Origin: Marivirga arenosa
GTDB taxonomy: Bacteria > Bacteroidota > Bacteroidia > Cytophagales > Cyclobacteriaceae
Length of the DNA stretch: 64,000 nucleotides
Direction: 5' to 3'
Assembly: GCF_030503875.2 (NCBI RefSeq)
Contig: NZ_CP129968.2
Span: 3,622,001 to 3,686,000, forward strand
The translations under genes were made by a program, and so were the position numbers. Numbering within the stretch: position 1 is the stretch's first letter; each line of letters opens with the position of its first letter. Below, piece after piece: positions 19,453 to 28,917 of the stretch. The notes under the pieces were generated by a model. The model did not search any database and was not told the DNA's origin. It worked only from the letters and a program-made list of their open reading frames with translations.

Positions 19453-19776
19453 TTATGCTATTTGAGCATCAATTTTGTCAGCCAATACTTGTTTAGGCAC
19501 TGCACCGATTTGTTTGTCAACTACTTCACCGCCTTTAAATACTAATAATGTTGGTATACTTCTGATACCAAACTTAGCAGATACATTTGGGTTTTCATCT
19601 ACATTCACTTTACCGATGACAGCCTTACCATCATAATCTCCGGCTAATTCTTCAACTAACGGACCGATCATTTTACATGGTCCACACCACTCAGCCCAAA
19701 AGTCAACCAATACTGGTTGATCAGATTTCAATATTTCTTCAAAATTGCTGTCAGTTATTTCTACAGTACTTGCCAT
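19453..19776 (-). CDS. trxA: thioredoxin
   Basis: This 107-residue protein is a complete thioredoxin domain with the active site WAEWCGPCK (Cys31, Cys34), the cis-Pro in IRSIPTLLVF (about residue 75), and no signal peptide. It is the cytoplasmic disulfide reductant for ribonucleotide reductase, peroxiredoxins and others. It is probably monocistronic: 123 bp separate it from the DUF3347 lipoprotein gene upstream, and a terminator follows it. Confidence 0.97.
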   Translation of the reverse strand: MASTVEITDSNFEEILKSDQPVLVDFWAEWCGPCKMIGPLVEELAGDYDGKAVIGKVNVDENPNVSAKFGIRSIPTLLVFKGGEVVDKQIGAVPKQVLADKIDAQIA

Positions 19777-19899
19777 TTTCTTTTTATGTTTAATTCTGAT
19801 TTTCGAAACGTAAAGATAGAAAAAATTGTTGCTACATGTATTTCAATTTCAGTAACAAATGTCACATGAACGACTTTTATTGTTATATAACAAGAAAAA

Positions 19900-20427
19900 T
19901 TATAGCTTCTCTTCTACTTTACCACATTTTAACATTTTATCCCCAAAATATGGGTTTCTAATTTCTTCCTTATCACTTAACCAAAAAGCCCCCTTATTGT
20001 TAAATGCCATTGGGCAGTATTGCTTATAAACCGTCTCCTTTTTGCTATCTGCATTTTCTTTCACTAAAGAGTAAACTTCCTTACTTAAGTCTTCAAATCC
20101 TTTTCTTATTTCTTCAACATCTTCTTTTTCATGCATGCTTTCAGAAATAGATTTAATTTGTTCCATTTCAGAACTTACAGATTCTAATAATTTAGCTAAT
20201 GAAGATTTCGCTTCTTTCGCATCAGTTTTTACTAAAGCATCTTTAACACTGAAGTATGAAGACAATATACCCTTCAATTGCTCAGAACTCACTTCAGTTC
20301 CAGCTTTTAAAACCACTTCCTTCTTTGGCTCTTTTTCTTGGGAAGCTTGTTCTTCAGACTTTTTCTCTTGATTACAAGCGGATATCGCTAAGGTTAAAGC
20401 AAAAATTGATAAAAATACTTTTTTCAT
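19900..20427 (-). CDS. DUF3347 lipoprotein, probable periplasmic metal-handling protein
   Basis: A 175-residue lipoprotein: signal MKKVFLSIFALTLAISACNQ with lipidated Cys18, then an acidic/Lys-rich linker and a DUF3347 domain. The domain ends in YKQYCPMAFNNKGAFWLS and NPYFGDKMLKCGKV. The CPM and MLKCG segments supply Cys and Met residues suited to Cu(I). DUF3347 is often found in copper-efflux adaptors, and the same domain is fused to the CusB-like protein in this cluster. It has its own predicted -7 element, so it may be expressed separately from the pump genes. The copper link is inference from context. Confidence 0.85.
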   Translation of the reverse strand: MKKVFLSIFALTLAISACNQEKKSEEQASQEKEPKKEVVLKAGTEVSSEQLKGILSSYFSVKDALVKTDAKEAKSSLAKLLESVSSEMEQIKSISESMHEKEDVEEIRKGFEDLSKEVYSLVKENADSKKETVYKQYCPMAFNNKGAFWLSDKEEIRNPYFGDKMLKCGKVEEKL

Positions 20428-20450
20428 TTTCTTAAGATTTATAATGGTTA

Positions 20451-20458
20451 CAAAATTA
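20451..20458 (-). promoter_or_regulatory. predicted -7 element TAATTTTG for the DUF3347 lipoprotein gene
   Basis: The leftward strand reads TAATTTTG, an exact TAnnTTTG, 24 bases before the ATG. No clear -33 element is seen. It suggests that the lipoprotein has a promoter of its own inside the 169-bp gap after the permease gene. Confidence 0.45.
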
Positions 20459-20596
20459 ATTAATAATGTTTACTAATTGAGTCTTTTATGACATCATTTG
20501 GTACTTACAAAAACTGTAAGTAACAAATAGAAAAACGATTCGAATTAGAAGGTTTTTGAAAACATCTCCGCCCACTTATTTCATAAATTTGAGATA

Positions 20597-21820
20597 TTAA
20601 TTGATATAAAAGAGATTCAAAATTATCCCAATGGATAGCCATCCATAGGCTATAAAAGCAATATATTTTAAGGTTTTTTCAAATGCTGGACTTTTAGGAG
20701 CCATTTCTTTGTGATACATGATATCTTTTCCCTTTGCAAAACCGAAATATATCAATACAGCTGAAATCAATACAAAGCCGACATTCATGTAAAACGTATA
20801 ATTGAACTTAAAAAATTCTTGTTCGGATATGGATACTGAATTGAATTCAGGCAGCATATCAAACCACTGAAAACCGTAATGTAAACCTAAAGAGGCTACA
20901 ATTAAGGAAGTAAATAATAGGAACAAAATGAATAAACTCATTTTCCATCCATAGTATTTGGCGTTAATTCTTAAAACTGGAAATACGACCAAATCACTGA
21001 AAATAAACGCCATGACTCCAGCAAAACTTACCCCTTTACCAAAAAGTAAAGCTGCTAAAGGAATATTACCCATAGATCCAATAAAAGTAAGGAATGCAGC
21101 AAAGGGGCCAACCAATACATGTTCTAATAAGGTAAAAAAACTAAATGATGCCGTTTCGGTATTGGTATTGATAAATAATGTTTCAAAAAACCTATCTGGT
21201 ACAAAAGCCGCTACAATTCCAGCTATTGTAAAGCCTATAGTAACATCTTTCCAAACCATTTTCCACTCCATGAAATACTGCTTCCCTACTTTTGACCATT
21301 CTTTTTGAGATTTCACTTTTTCACTAAAGGATTTATCATCACTATGATCATGTTCTTCAGAGCCTAAGTTTTCCTTTGCTTTTTTAATTAGCTTTTTTGG
21401 CTTAATAATTTTAATTAAAAGCCAACTTACTAAAATGAGAATAATACCTCCTACATATTCACCTACTACAAATTGCCATCCTAGAAAAATTGAAATTACA
21501 ATACCCAATTCAATGACGAGGTTGGTGGAGGATAATAAAAAGGCAATAGAAGAAACAAAGCTTGCTCCTTTTTGAAATAGGGATTTAGCAGAAGCTAAGG
21601 CCGAAAAACTACAAGAGCTGCTAATAAATCCAAAGAAAGTTCCTAAGAATACAGACCTAGCTCCTTCACCGCCCATTGTTTTCTGCATTTTATCTTCTGT
21701 AATAAACACTTGAATAAAACTGCTGATGGCGTATCCTAAAATAAAAGCCCATAGAGCCATCCAAAAAAAACCTATAGTTGTTGAGGCGGCATTAGCCCAA
21801 TTCATCAAAAAATCATTCAT
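20597..21820 (-). CDS. ArsP/DUF318-type permease (YraQ family)
   Basis: A 407-residue membrane protein with about eight to ten hydrophobic segments and a His/Asp-rich cytoplasmic loop (SEEHDHSDDKSF, about residues 150-165). The family signature GFISSSCSFSALASAKSLF (about 64-82) is clear, and its repeat is seen near GNIPLAALLFGKGVSFAG. DUF318 permeases include ArsP, which exports trivalent organoarsenicals, but most are uncharacterised. It lies 58 bases downstream of the CusB-like gene, so it is part of the heavy-metal efflux operon. The His-rich loop could bind metal. The substrate is unknown. Confidence 0.88.
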   Translation of the reverse strand: MNDFLMNWANAASTTIGFFWMALWAFILGYAISSFIQVFITEDKMQKTMGGEGARSVFLGTFFGFISSSCSFSALASAKSLFQKGASFVSSIAFLLSSTNLVIELGIVISIFLGWQFVVGEYVGGIILILVSWLLIKIIKPKKLIKKAKENLGSEEHDHSDDKSFSEKVKSQKEWSKVGKQYFMEWKMVWKDVTIGFTIAGIVAAFVPDRFFETLFINTNTETASFSFFTLLEHVLVGPFAAFLTFIGSMGNIPLAALLFGKGVSFAGVMAFIFSDLVVFPVLRINAKYYGWKMSLFILFLLFTSLIVASLGLHYGFQWFDMLPEFNSVSISEQEFFKFNYTFYMNVGFVLISAVLIYFGFAKGKDIMYHKEMAPKSPAFEKTLKYIAFIAYGWLSIGIILNLFYIN

Positions 21821-21878
21821 AATAATTAGTTTAAAATTTAACTAGCTATTGATGTTCTAAAAAAAATAAAATCATTAC

Positions 21879-23594
21879 TTATAATACTTCCGTCACTTCA
21901 CCACAACTGAGCATACTCGAGCCAAAATAAGGGTTCATTACAGGTTTCTCTCTACTTAACCAATCCGCTCCTTTATTATTGTCTGCCATTGGGCAGTGTT
22001 GTAGATAAAGTGTTTCATTATGCGGTTTGAACGTCTTTGTTAACTGAATCATCCAATCTGATAAAGCAATGAAGTTTTTTCTCAGCCCTTCTATATCTTC
22101 TTGATGCTGAATATGCTCTAGGATTTTCTGCATTTTTTTATGGTAACCCATCCATAATTCATGAGAATCATCCCTAAAAACTTCCATATCTACATTTTGA
22201 AAAGCTAACTTTAGTTCTTTTGATTTAGAAATTGAAGTAGAAAAATCATCTTGTATTAATGCATCTTTTAATTCAAAATAAGAATCGAAAAGTGGCTTAA
22301 ATTCAAGTTTAGCTTCTTGAGAAAGCTCTACTGATTCCATTTTTTTAGCACTCATCATGCTAGGCTTTCCTGCTAACTGTGCAGCAGCATCAATACTAAA
22401 AGTGCCTGCTACTGCTATTACTTCTCCTTCATTCAAGCCTGATGTAACTACAAAGCTATCGTTTAGCGCCAGCCCTAAATCTACTTCTCGCATAGTGAAA
22501 CTGATGCCGGATTGCGTTTCTTCTTTTACATAAACAACAGATCTTTTACCTGTCCACATAACGGATGATTTTGGAACTATGATTGCTGAACTATCAAACT
22601 GTTTAAATTGAATATTTGCAGTTACCAACATTTCAGGCTTCAATAGTCCTTCCCCATTCTGAATATTAGCTCTTACTTTTACGATTCTACTTATAGGATC
22701 CACTTTAGGAGATATGAAATCGATTTTAGAAGTAAACTCTTTTGATGGAAATGATTGAACATGAAATTTTACTTCACTCCCCAATTTCACAAATTGAATA
22801 TCTTGCTCATAAACATCTAAATAAACCCATAATTTAGATAGATTATCTAGCTCAAATAAAGGCTCTCCCTTATTTAGGTACTTCCCTTCGGTGATATTTA
22901 GCTTTGATATATAGCCCGAAAAATCGGAAATGATATTAAATGTTTCTTTTACTTTGCCAGCCTCAATAATGCTTTGAATTTGCTGATTTGATAATTTCCA
23001 ATTCTGTAATTTCTGTTGTGCAGCTTCATAATAGGAAGGATTATTTTCTCGCTGCTTATATGCCAGCAATAATTCTTCTTGCGCGGTAAGCAATTCAGGA
23101 GAGTATAGTTTCCCTATTATTTGTCCTTTTCTAACAAACTCACCTTCATAATTAACATAGAGTTCCTCTACCCTGCCTGGAAAATGTGCTGATTGAGTAT
23201 ATTCTTGATTTTCATTTTCTTGTAGTTTACCTGCAACCAAAATTTCCTTTTCAATCATGGCTTTTTCAACTGTAGCAGTTTCTACACTTGCTAATTTCAT
23301 TGCAGTTGAAGACATACTCACTGCATTTGCACTTAATCCGTCTTGATTATCCGATTCTGAAAGTGGTATTAAATCCATTCCACAAATCGGACAATCTCCT
23401 GGTTCATTTTGTCTTACTGATGGATGCATGGAACAAGTCCATATCTGATTTTCTGCTTCCATATTTTGTGAATTGCCTTCTTGCTCATGTTGAGGATCAG
23501 AGGAACCATTTAGAAAAAATCCTATTAGCGTGCCCACTACAACACTAGCTAAAATGATAATGATATTGATTTTATTTAATTTCATGATCTTCAT
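21879..23594 (-). CDS. CusB-like RND efflux adaptor with heavy-metal-binding and DUF3347 domains
   Basis: A 571-residue periplasmic adaptor. In order: an N-terminal membrane anchor (about 8-28); a heavy-metal-binding domain with WTCSMHPSV...CPICGMDLIPL (Cys54, Met56, His57, Cys68, Cys71); the adaptor hairpin and barrel (YVNYEGEFVRKGQIIGKLYS, about 130-400); and a C-terminal DUF3347 domain ending in YLQHCPMADNNKGADWLS and SMLSCGEV. It links the inner-membrane pump to TolC and probably captures Cu(I) or Ag(I). It lies between the TolC and permease genes. The fusion is complete, and the DUF3347 part repeats the separate lipoprotein at 19900. Confidence 0.93.
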   Translation of the reverse strand: MKIMKLNKINIIIILASVVVGTLIGFFLNGSSDPQHEQEGNSQNMEAENQIWTCSMHPSVRQNEPGDCPICGMDLIPLSESDNQDGLSANAVSMSSTAMKLASVETATVEKAMIEKEILVAGKLQENENQEYTQSAHFPGRVEELYVNYEGEFVRKGQIIGKLYSPELLTAQEELLLAYKQRENNPSYYEAAQQKLQNWKLSNQQIQSIIEAGKVKETFNIISDFSGYISKLNITEGKYLNKGEPLFELDNLSKLWVYLDVYEQDIQFVKLGSEVKFHVQSFPSKEFTSKIDFISPKVDPISRIVKVRANIQNGEGLLKPEMLVTANIQFKQFDSSAIIVPKSSVMWTGKRSVVYVKEETQSGISFTMREVDLGLALNDSFVVTSGLNEGEVIAVAGTFSIDAAAQLAGKPSMMSAKKMESVELSQEAKLEFKPLFDSYFELKDALIQDDFSTSISKSKELKLAFQNVDMEVFRDDSHELWMGYHKKMQKILEHIQHQEDIEGLRKNFIALSDWMIQLTKTFKPHNETLYLQHCPMADNNKGADWLSREKPVMNPYFGSSMLSCGEVTEVL

Positions 23595-23618
23595 GATTTA
23601 ATTCTATTTAAATATTTA

Positions 23619-24890
23619 TTAAAGCTGTCTTTTAGAGGTTAAGTAATTATACTTTTCAATTAAAGTCGCTTGTTTTGCTTTTGCTATAGTTTCTAGCTTT
23701 TGGTATTTCAATAATTGTTGTCTACTTCTTAATAACTCTTCAAATTCTACCCCAGAAGCCGTATAAGTCTTTTCCAATATTGACAGCCTATTATTTACCT
23801 TTTCAATTTGTCGCCCGAACAACGATATGTACTCTAACTGTTTATTAATTTCATAAAGTGTAGAAGCATTCTCTGTACTTAAATCATTTAATAAATTTTC
23901 CTTTTTTAATTGGTATTGCTCTTGGATCAATTCTGCTTCCTTGATTTGAGCTTTATATTTTTTCCTGAAAATGGGTAAGCTAACACTTACCATTGGCATC
24001 AAAACATCCTTACCATTATCACTGGAGGTGACATCGTTTCTTTCACCTACAATCACATAATCGAGCCCCACTCCAATTTTTGGAAGTGATTGCTTTCTAA
24101 TAGATTCAATCCTTTCTTTTGAGGACTCTTTTTTATAATCAATAGCCTGAACTAAAGGATGGTTTTGAAAAGCTGTATCCAAAGATATTTTAGACTCAAA
24201 GCCTGCTATGATAGGAATTGAATTAAGCTCGGGTTCCGTTTCCGAATTCAAAATATTCTGAAAAGCAGTCAATAATGATGGATACTTATCTTCAAGAAGT
24301 AATAGTTCGGTTTCAGCCTCATCAATCATGATATCCACACGAAGAACATCCACCATGCTCGCTTTTGAATTACTCAGCTTTCGTTCTGCTAAAGCTTTAT
24401 ATTCGTGAAGAATATCAATATTCTCCTTTTCAAGTTTTTGTAGTTTATGGTTTTCAAGAATATCATAATAAGATTGAGCTACTTTCCAATACAGCTTATT
24501 TCTACTATCTAAAAAATTCTGAAAGTATGATTCTGCTTCTAAAGCTGCTGCATTTTCATTTGCCTTTAATGTCCCAAACCAAGGAAACATCTGACTCAGA
24601 CTAAACTTTGCCAACTGCGGCCCCACTCTGGTTTCTACAGGTGAAATAAAATATCCTATTGAAAAATTTGGGTCTGCTAATGCTGAAACTTGAGGCAACT
24701 TTTGAAGTGCCGCTTCATACGCTTTATAATCTGACAGTATAGCTGGATTATTTTTAACCGCAATTTCAAAGTACTCTTGCACTTTCAATTGAGTTTCCTG
24801 AGAATTAGAGCTATAGGAAAACAAAAGCATTGAAATAATGCACAGGAAAAATTTGCAATATTTATTTTTTATTGATGTGTCCATTTTCAT
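23619..24890 (-). CDS. TolC family outer-membrane efflux channel
   Basis: A 423-residue outer-membrane factor with a signal peptide (residues about 10-30, cleavage after SNSQ) and two long alpha-helical coiled-coil regions typical of TolC/CusC. Seen features are AVKNNPAILSDYKAYEAAL and, in the second repeat, AFQNHPLVQAIDYKKESSKE, the paired N-P motifs of the two OEP repeats. It forms the exit duct of the tripartite pump encoded around it: 12 bases separate it from the CusA gene and 24 from the CusB gene. Cys-lipidation is not evident. Confidence 0.92.
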   Translation of the reverse strand: MKMDTSIKNKYCKFFLCIISMLLFSYSSNSQETQLKVQEYFEIAVKNNPAILSDYKAYEAALQKLPQVSALADPNFSIGYFISPVETRVGPQLAKFSLSQMFPWFGTLKANENAAALEAESYFQNFLDSRNKLYWKVAQSYYDILENHKLQKLEKENIDILHEYKALAERKLSNSKASMVDVLRVDIMIDEAETELLLLEDKYPSLLTAFQNILNSETEPELNSIPIIAGFESKISLDTAFQNHPLVQAIDYKKESSKERIESIRKQSLPKIGVGLDYVIVGERNDVTSSDNGKDVLMPMVSVSLPIFRKKYKAQIKEAELIQEQYQLKKENLLNDLSTENASTLYEINKQLEYISLFGRQIEKVNNRLSILEKTYTASGVEFEELLRSRQQLLKYQKLETIAKAKQATLIEKYNYLTSKRQL

Positions 24891-24902
24891 CTATTTAATA
24901 AT

Positions 24903-27900
24903 CTAATTATTAGATTTATTTGTCATCATTTCTTTTTTAAGCTTACTCTCTTCTTTAATTGCATAAAGCACAGGAATTAAAAAATAGGTAATAGATGCAA
25001 TTAACATTCCCCCAAATGCTGGAATAGCCATAGGCACCATTATATCAGAGCCTTTTCCGGTTGAAGTTAAGATTGGAAGTAAGGCAATAATGGTTGTAGT
25101 AGATGTCATTACCGCTGGCTTTATTCTTTTTTGTCCTGCTGCAATCACAGCTAGCTTCACATCCTTTAAAGTATTAGATTTTCTTTTAGCAAAACTCTGA
25201 TCAAGATAGGTAGCCATTACTACACCATCATCTGTAGCAATACCAAACAAGGCTATAAATCCAACCCAAACTGCCACACTCAAATTGATAGTTTGAATCT
25301 GAAATAAGGATCTAAAATTAATACCGAAGCCGTCTATATTTAAAAACCAACTTTGATCATATAACCATAACATGATGAACCCTCCACTGAATGCCAAAGC
25401 AATTCCTGTGAATACCATCATACTCGTTAAAACAGATTTAAACTGAAAATAAAGTATTAGGAAGATAACCAAAAGTACTATTGGTACAATGAAACTTAAT
25501 CTCTTCTCTGCTCTAATTTGATTTTCATAACTTCCTGAAAATTTATAATTAACTCCTGTAGGCACTTCAATCTCACCAGCATCCATCTTTTGCTGAATTA
25601 ATTTTTTTGAATCTTCTACTGCCGTAACCTCTGCAAACCCATCCTTTTTATCAAATAATACATACCCTACCAGGAATGTGTTTTCACTTTTAATAGCTTG
25701 AGGACCTCTCTCATATTTTATATCTACAATTTGCCCTAAAGGAATTTGATAATCAGTGGGTGTACTAATTAACATTTTTGATAAATTCTCAGGATTATCT
25801 CGCAGCTCTCGTGGATAGCGAACTCTAACAGGAAAACGTTCTCTACCTTCCACTGTATTGCTAATCACCATTCCACCAATTGCAGTCTCAATAAACTGTT
25901 GAACATCTTCAACAGTCAAACCATACCTGGCAATTTCCTGCCGATCAATATCCAGTAGCATATAAGGTTTCCCAACTATACGATCCGCAAATACCGCTTC
26001 AGATTTTACAGAGTTTACCTCTTTCAACACATCCTCTAATTCGAGGGAGAATTTTTCTATTGAACGCAAATCAGGTCCAAATACTTTAATCCCCATAGGT
26101 GCTCTCATTCCGGTTTGAAGCATCACTAATCGAGTTTCTATAGGCTGTAGTTTTGGAGCTGAAGTTACACCTGGGATTTTAGTAGCTTTAGTAATCTCAT
26201 TCCATATATCATCTGGAGTTTTAATATGATCCCTCCAATTTCTAAAATAAAGACCGTCTTTATCTGAGATTAGGAACTGTTTGAAATTACCATTTACTAT
26301 CTGTTCAATTTCAGTTTGAATTCTTTCATCTAACTCCTGACCTTCCACATTAATGAATTTCCTGCTTTTTGTAGAAAAATAGATTTCCTCAGGAATATCA
26401 TTTACTGATTTTAAACGCTCAGAATTTATGTAGAAATTGCCATCAGAATTAATTTTAAACCTCTGCCTTTCTCCTTTTTTATTTAGAATAAATTCTGGTT
26501 TATAATTTATGATATTTTCGAACATTGAAACCGGTGCAGGATCTAAAGCGGATTCTGCCCTACCTAATTTCCCTACCGTTAAGTCAACTTCAGGGATATT
26601 GGTTAGGATCATATCAAGCTGTCCTAAAACTTTACGGTTGTAGGCAACACCAGAGTGAGGCATAGAAGTAGGCATAAGCAAAAAGCTTCCTTCATTTAAT
26701 GATGGCATAAACTCTTCTCCTATACCTGGAAATGTATTCGATAAAGTAATCCAAGGTTCTGATTCATCAATATCAAAACCTACTTTTTCAAAGACCGAAG
26801 AAACAAATCCGAAAACCGTATTAAAACCCAACCAAATTACAATTCCAATCAGAATCAAAAATGAAGGAATCGTTAAAAAGGTCTTTTTGTATTCTAAACA
26901 TAGGTGTAAAATAGACTTATAATAAGCTTCTATCAAAATGAAAGCCGATAGAATTATTCCTACAATAATCCCAACAAAAATAAAATTTGAAAACAATGAC
27001 TTGGCAGGTCCAAGAGGCAGCCAATATTCAGCTAACAACCAAAGCACTGCAAACAATATGATAATTATATCAGCCTTATTGATTATCCATTTTAGAATCT
27101 TATTTAAACTTATATCTCTTTTGACTACTGCAGATTTTACAATCCCCATGATTCCAAAAAGAAATAGTACAACACCTGACCAAGTATGACCAAAAATGAT
27201 CAAAATTAAGCCTGCAAATAGTAAAACTGGATCTATTAAACGGATAAACCACTTATTTTTCAATTTCAAACCAAAAAATAAATGAGCCAGAGCAGGTAAT
27301 ATTAATAAGCTGACCAAAAGAGCTGCAACCAATGCAAAAGTCTTAGTAAATGCCAGTGGGCTAAATAATTTCCCTTCAGCAGCCTGTAAAGAAAAAACAG
27401 GGATGAAACTGACTATGGTAGTAGAAACCGCAGTCAAAATTGCACCTGATACTTCTGAAGCTCCTCTATAAATGACATCAATTAGTTTATCTCCAGCTTT
27501 TGACTCATCTAGGTGTTTTATAATATTCTCAGTCAGAATAATTCCCAAATCCACCATGGTTCCAATAGCGATGGCTATACCTGAAAGGGCTACTATATTT
27601 GCTGTAATTCCCACATAGCGCATGACTATGAATACAATTAGAATGGCAATTGGCAACAAAGAAGAAATTAATAGAGAAGCCCTTATTCTGTAAACCATTA
27701 TGGTAATTACCAATATTGAAATCAGTACTTGCAGGCTAAGAGCATCCTCAAGCGTATTAAGTGTTTCATAGATTAAATCAGATCTATCATAGAAAGGCAC
27801 AATGGTAAGCTTACTTTCTGTTCCATCCGTTAAAGTTTTAGAGGGTAAGCCTGGTGCAATTTCTTTTATTTTTGTCTTAACATTGTTGATCACTTGCAGT

Positions 27901-28838
27901 GGATTTGCTCCATACCTTGCCACTACTACACCACCTACCACTTCAGCACCATCTTTATCCAAAATTCCTCTTCTTGTAGCGGGCCCTAAGCTTACACTTG
28001 CAATATCTTTAATACGAATCGGTGTATTATTCTCAACTGCTACTACAGCCGATTCTATATCTTCTTTATTCTTTATATATCCTAAACCACGAACTAAGTA
28101 TTCCGCCTGGTTAATCTCTATAGTTTTAGCGCCAACATCTCTATTAGAATTTTTAACAGCTGAAAGAACTTTATTTAAGGATATATTATAGATTTTTAAA
28201 GCATTCGGATTTACATCAATTTGATATTCTTTTACAAAACCTCCAATTGATGCTACTTCAGATACATCTTCAGCTGCATTTAAACCATATTTCACATAAT
28301 AATCTTGAACAGATCGGATTTCATCCAAATTCCAGCCTCCTGTAGGATTTCTATTCTGATCCCGACCTTCAATGGTGTACCAATAAACTTGTCCTAAAGA
28401 GGTTGCATCTGGCCCCAGGCTAGGCTGTACTCCTTCAGGCAATAGACCTTGAGGTATAGAATTCAGTTTTTCCAGTATTCTAGATCTGGTCCAGTAAAAT
28501 TCATTTTCTTCATCAAAAATGATATAGATACTAGAAAAGCCAAAAATTGAAGAGCTTCTAATAGTTTTTACACCTGGAATACCTAATAAATAAGTGGTTA
28601 AAGGATAAGAAATTTGATCTTCAATATCCTGAGGAGAACGTCCCTTCCATTCTGTAAAAACTATTTGCTGATCTTCACCATAATTAGGAATAGCATCAAC
28701 AGGAACTGGATTTGAAGGCAGGAAATTAATATTCCAACCAAAAGGAGCTACCGCTATTCCCCAGGCCACAAAACCTATCAATAAAATAAAGGTGACTAAC
28801 TTATTATATAAGAAAAATTTAATAATTCGATTTAACAT
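24903..28838 (-). CDS. CusA/CzcA family heavy-metal efflux RND pump
   Basis: A 1311-residue inner-membrane proton-driven pump, longer than the ~1040-1050 residues of CusA. The N-terminus (VTFILLIGFVAWG), DAIPNYGEDQQIVFTEWKGR, GSNDVG-type loops and GIATDDGVVMATYLDQSF (about residues 1205-1222) are typical of the heavy-metal branch. The extra ~260 residues come from added hydrophobic segments after TM6 (about 520-690) and an enlarged periplasmic part (about 790-920) before TSAPKLQPIETRLVMLQTG. Metals are likely Cu(I)/Ag(I) given the partners, but Zn/Co/Cd cannot be excluded. Its ATG lies 6 bases after a structured inverted repeat. Confidence 0.95.
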   Translation of the reverse strand: MLNRIIKFFLYNKLVTFILLIGFVAWGIAVAPFGWNINFLPSNPVPVDAIPNYGEDQQIVFTEWKGRSPQDIEDQISYPLTTYLLGIPGVKTIRSSSIFGFSSIYIIFDEENEFYWTRSRILEKLNSIPQGLLPEGVQPSLGPDATSLGQVYWYTIEGRDQNRNPTGGWNLDEIRSVQDYYVKYGLNAAEDVSEVASIGGFVKEYQIDVNPNALKIYNISLNKVLSAVKNSNRDVGAKTIEINQAEYLVRGLGYIKNKEDIESAVVAVENNTPIRIKDIASVSLGPATRRGILDKDGAEVVGGVVVARYGANPLQVINNVKTKIKEIAPGLPSKTLTDGTESKLTIVPFYDRSDLIYETLNTLEDALSLQVLISILVITIMVYRIRASLLISSLLPIAILIVFIVMRYVGITANIVALSGIAIAIGTMVDLGIILTENIIKHLDESKAGDKLIDVIYRGASEVSGAILTAVSTTIVSFIPVFSLQAAEGKLFSPLAFTKTFALVAALLVSLLILPALAHLFFGLKLKNKWFIRLIDPVLLFAGLILIIFGHTWSGVVLFLFGIMGIVKSAVVKRDISLNKILKWIINKADIIIILFAVLWLLAEYWLPLGPAKSLFSNFIFVGIIVGIILSAFILIEAYYKSILHLCLEYKKTFLTIPSFLILIGIVIWLGFNTVFGFVSSVFEKVGFDIDESEPWITLSNTFPGIGEEFMPSLNEGSFLLMPTSMPHSGVAYNRKVLGQLDMILTNIPEVDLTVGKLGRAESALDPAPVSMFENIINYKPEFILNKKGERQRFKINSDGNFYINSERLKSVNDIPEEIYFSTKSRKFINVEGQELDERIQTEIEQIVNGNFKQFLISDKDGLYFRNWRDHIKTPDDIWNEITKATKIPGVTSAPKLQPIETRLVMLQTGMRAPMGIKVFGPDLRSIEKFSLELEDVLKEVNSVKSEAVFADRIVGKPYMLLDIDRQEIARYGLTVEDVQQFIETAIGGMVISNTVEGRERFPVRVRYPRELRDNPENLSKMLISTPTDYQIPLGQIVDIKYERGPQAIKSENTFLVGYVLFDKKDGFAEVTAVEDSKKLIQQKMDAGEIEVPTGVNYKFSGSYENQIRAEKRLSFIVPIVLLVIFLILYFQFKSVLTSMMVFTGIALAFSGGFIMLWLYDQSWFLNIDGFGINFRSLFQIQTINLSVAVWVGFIALFGIATDDGVVMATYLDQSFAKRKSNTLKDVKLAVIAAGQKRIKPAVMTSTTTIIALLPILTSTGKGSDIMVPMAIPAFGGMLIASITYFLIPVLYAIKEESKLKKEMMTNKSNN

Positions 28839-28843
28839 AAAAT

Positions 28844-28914
28844 TACCATTGATTTAAACATAGATGTTTCATCAAAGGAGCATTTGCTCTCTTTGCTTGT
28901 TTAAAGCAATGGTA
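28844..28914 (-). promoter_or_regulatory. structured inverted-repeat element, predicted three-way junction, between HYC_CC_PP and cusA-like genes
   Basis: Outer arms TACCATTGATTTAAAC (28844-28859) and GTTTAAAGCAATGGTA (28899-28914) pair at 15 of 16 positions. Inside are two smaller hairpins: AAAGGAGC (28874-28881) with GCTC-T-CTTT (28886-28894), and GATG (28863-28866) with CATC (28870-28873). The whole fills the 79-base gap and ends 5 bases before the pump ATG. It is not followed by a T run, so it is not a plain terminator. It could control translation or stability of the pump mRNA. The fold is by eye. Confidence 0.6.
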
Positions 28915-28917
28915 GTA

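Noticed and set aside
20958..21308. Rightward ORF of 116 codons inside the permease gene, with similar antisense ORFs in the pump, helicase and amidohydrolase genes
   Set aside because: They are antisense shadows of real genes with no signal peptide, motif or ribosome-binding site of their own.
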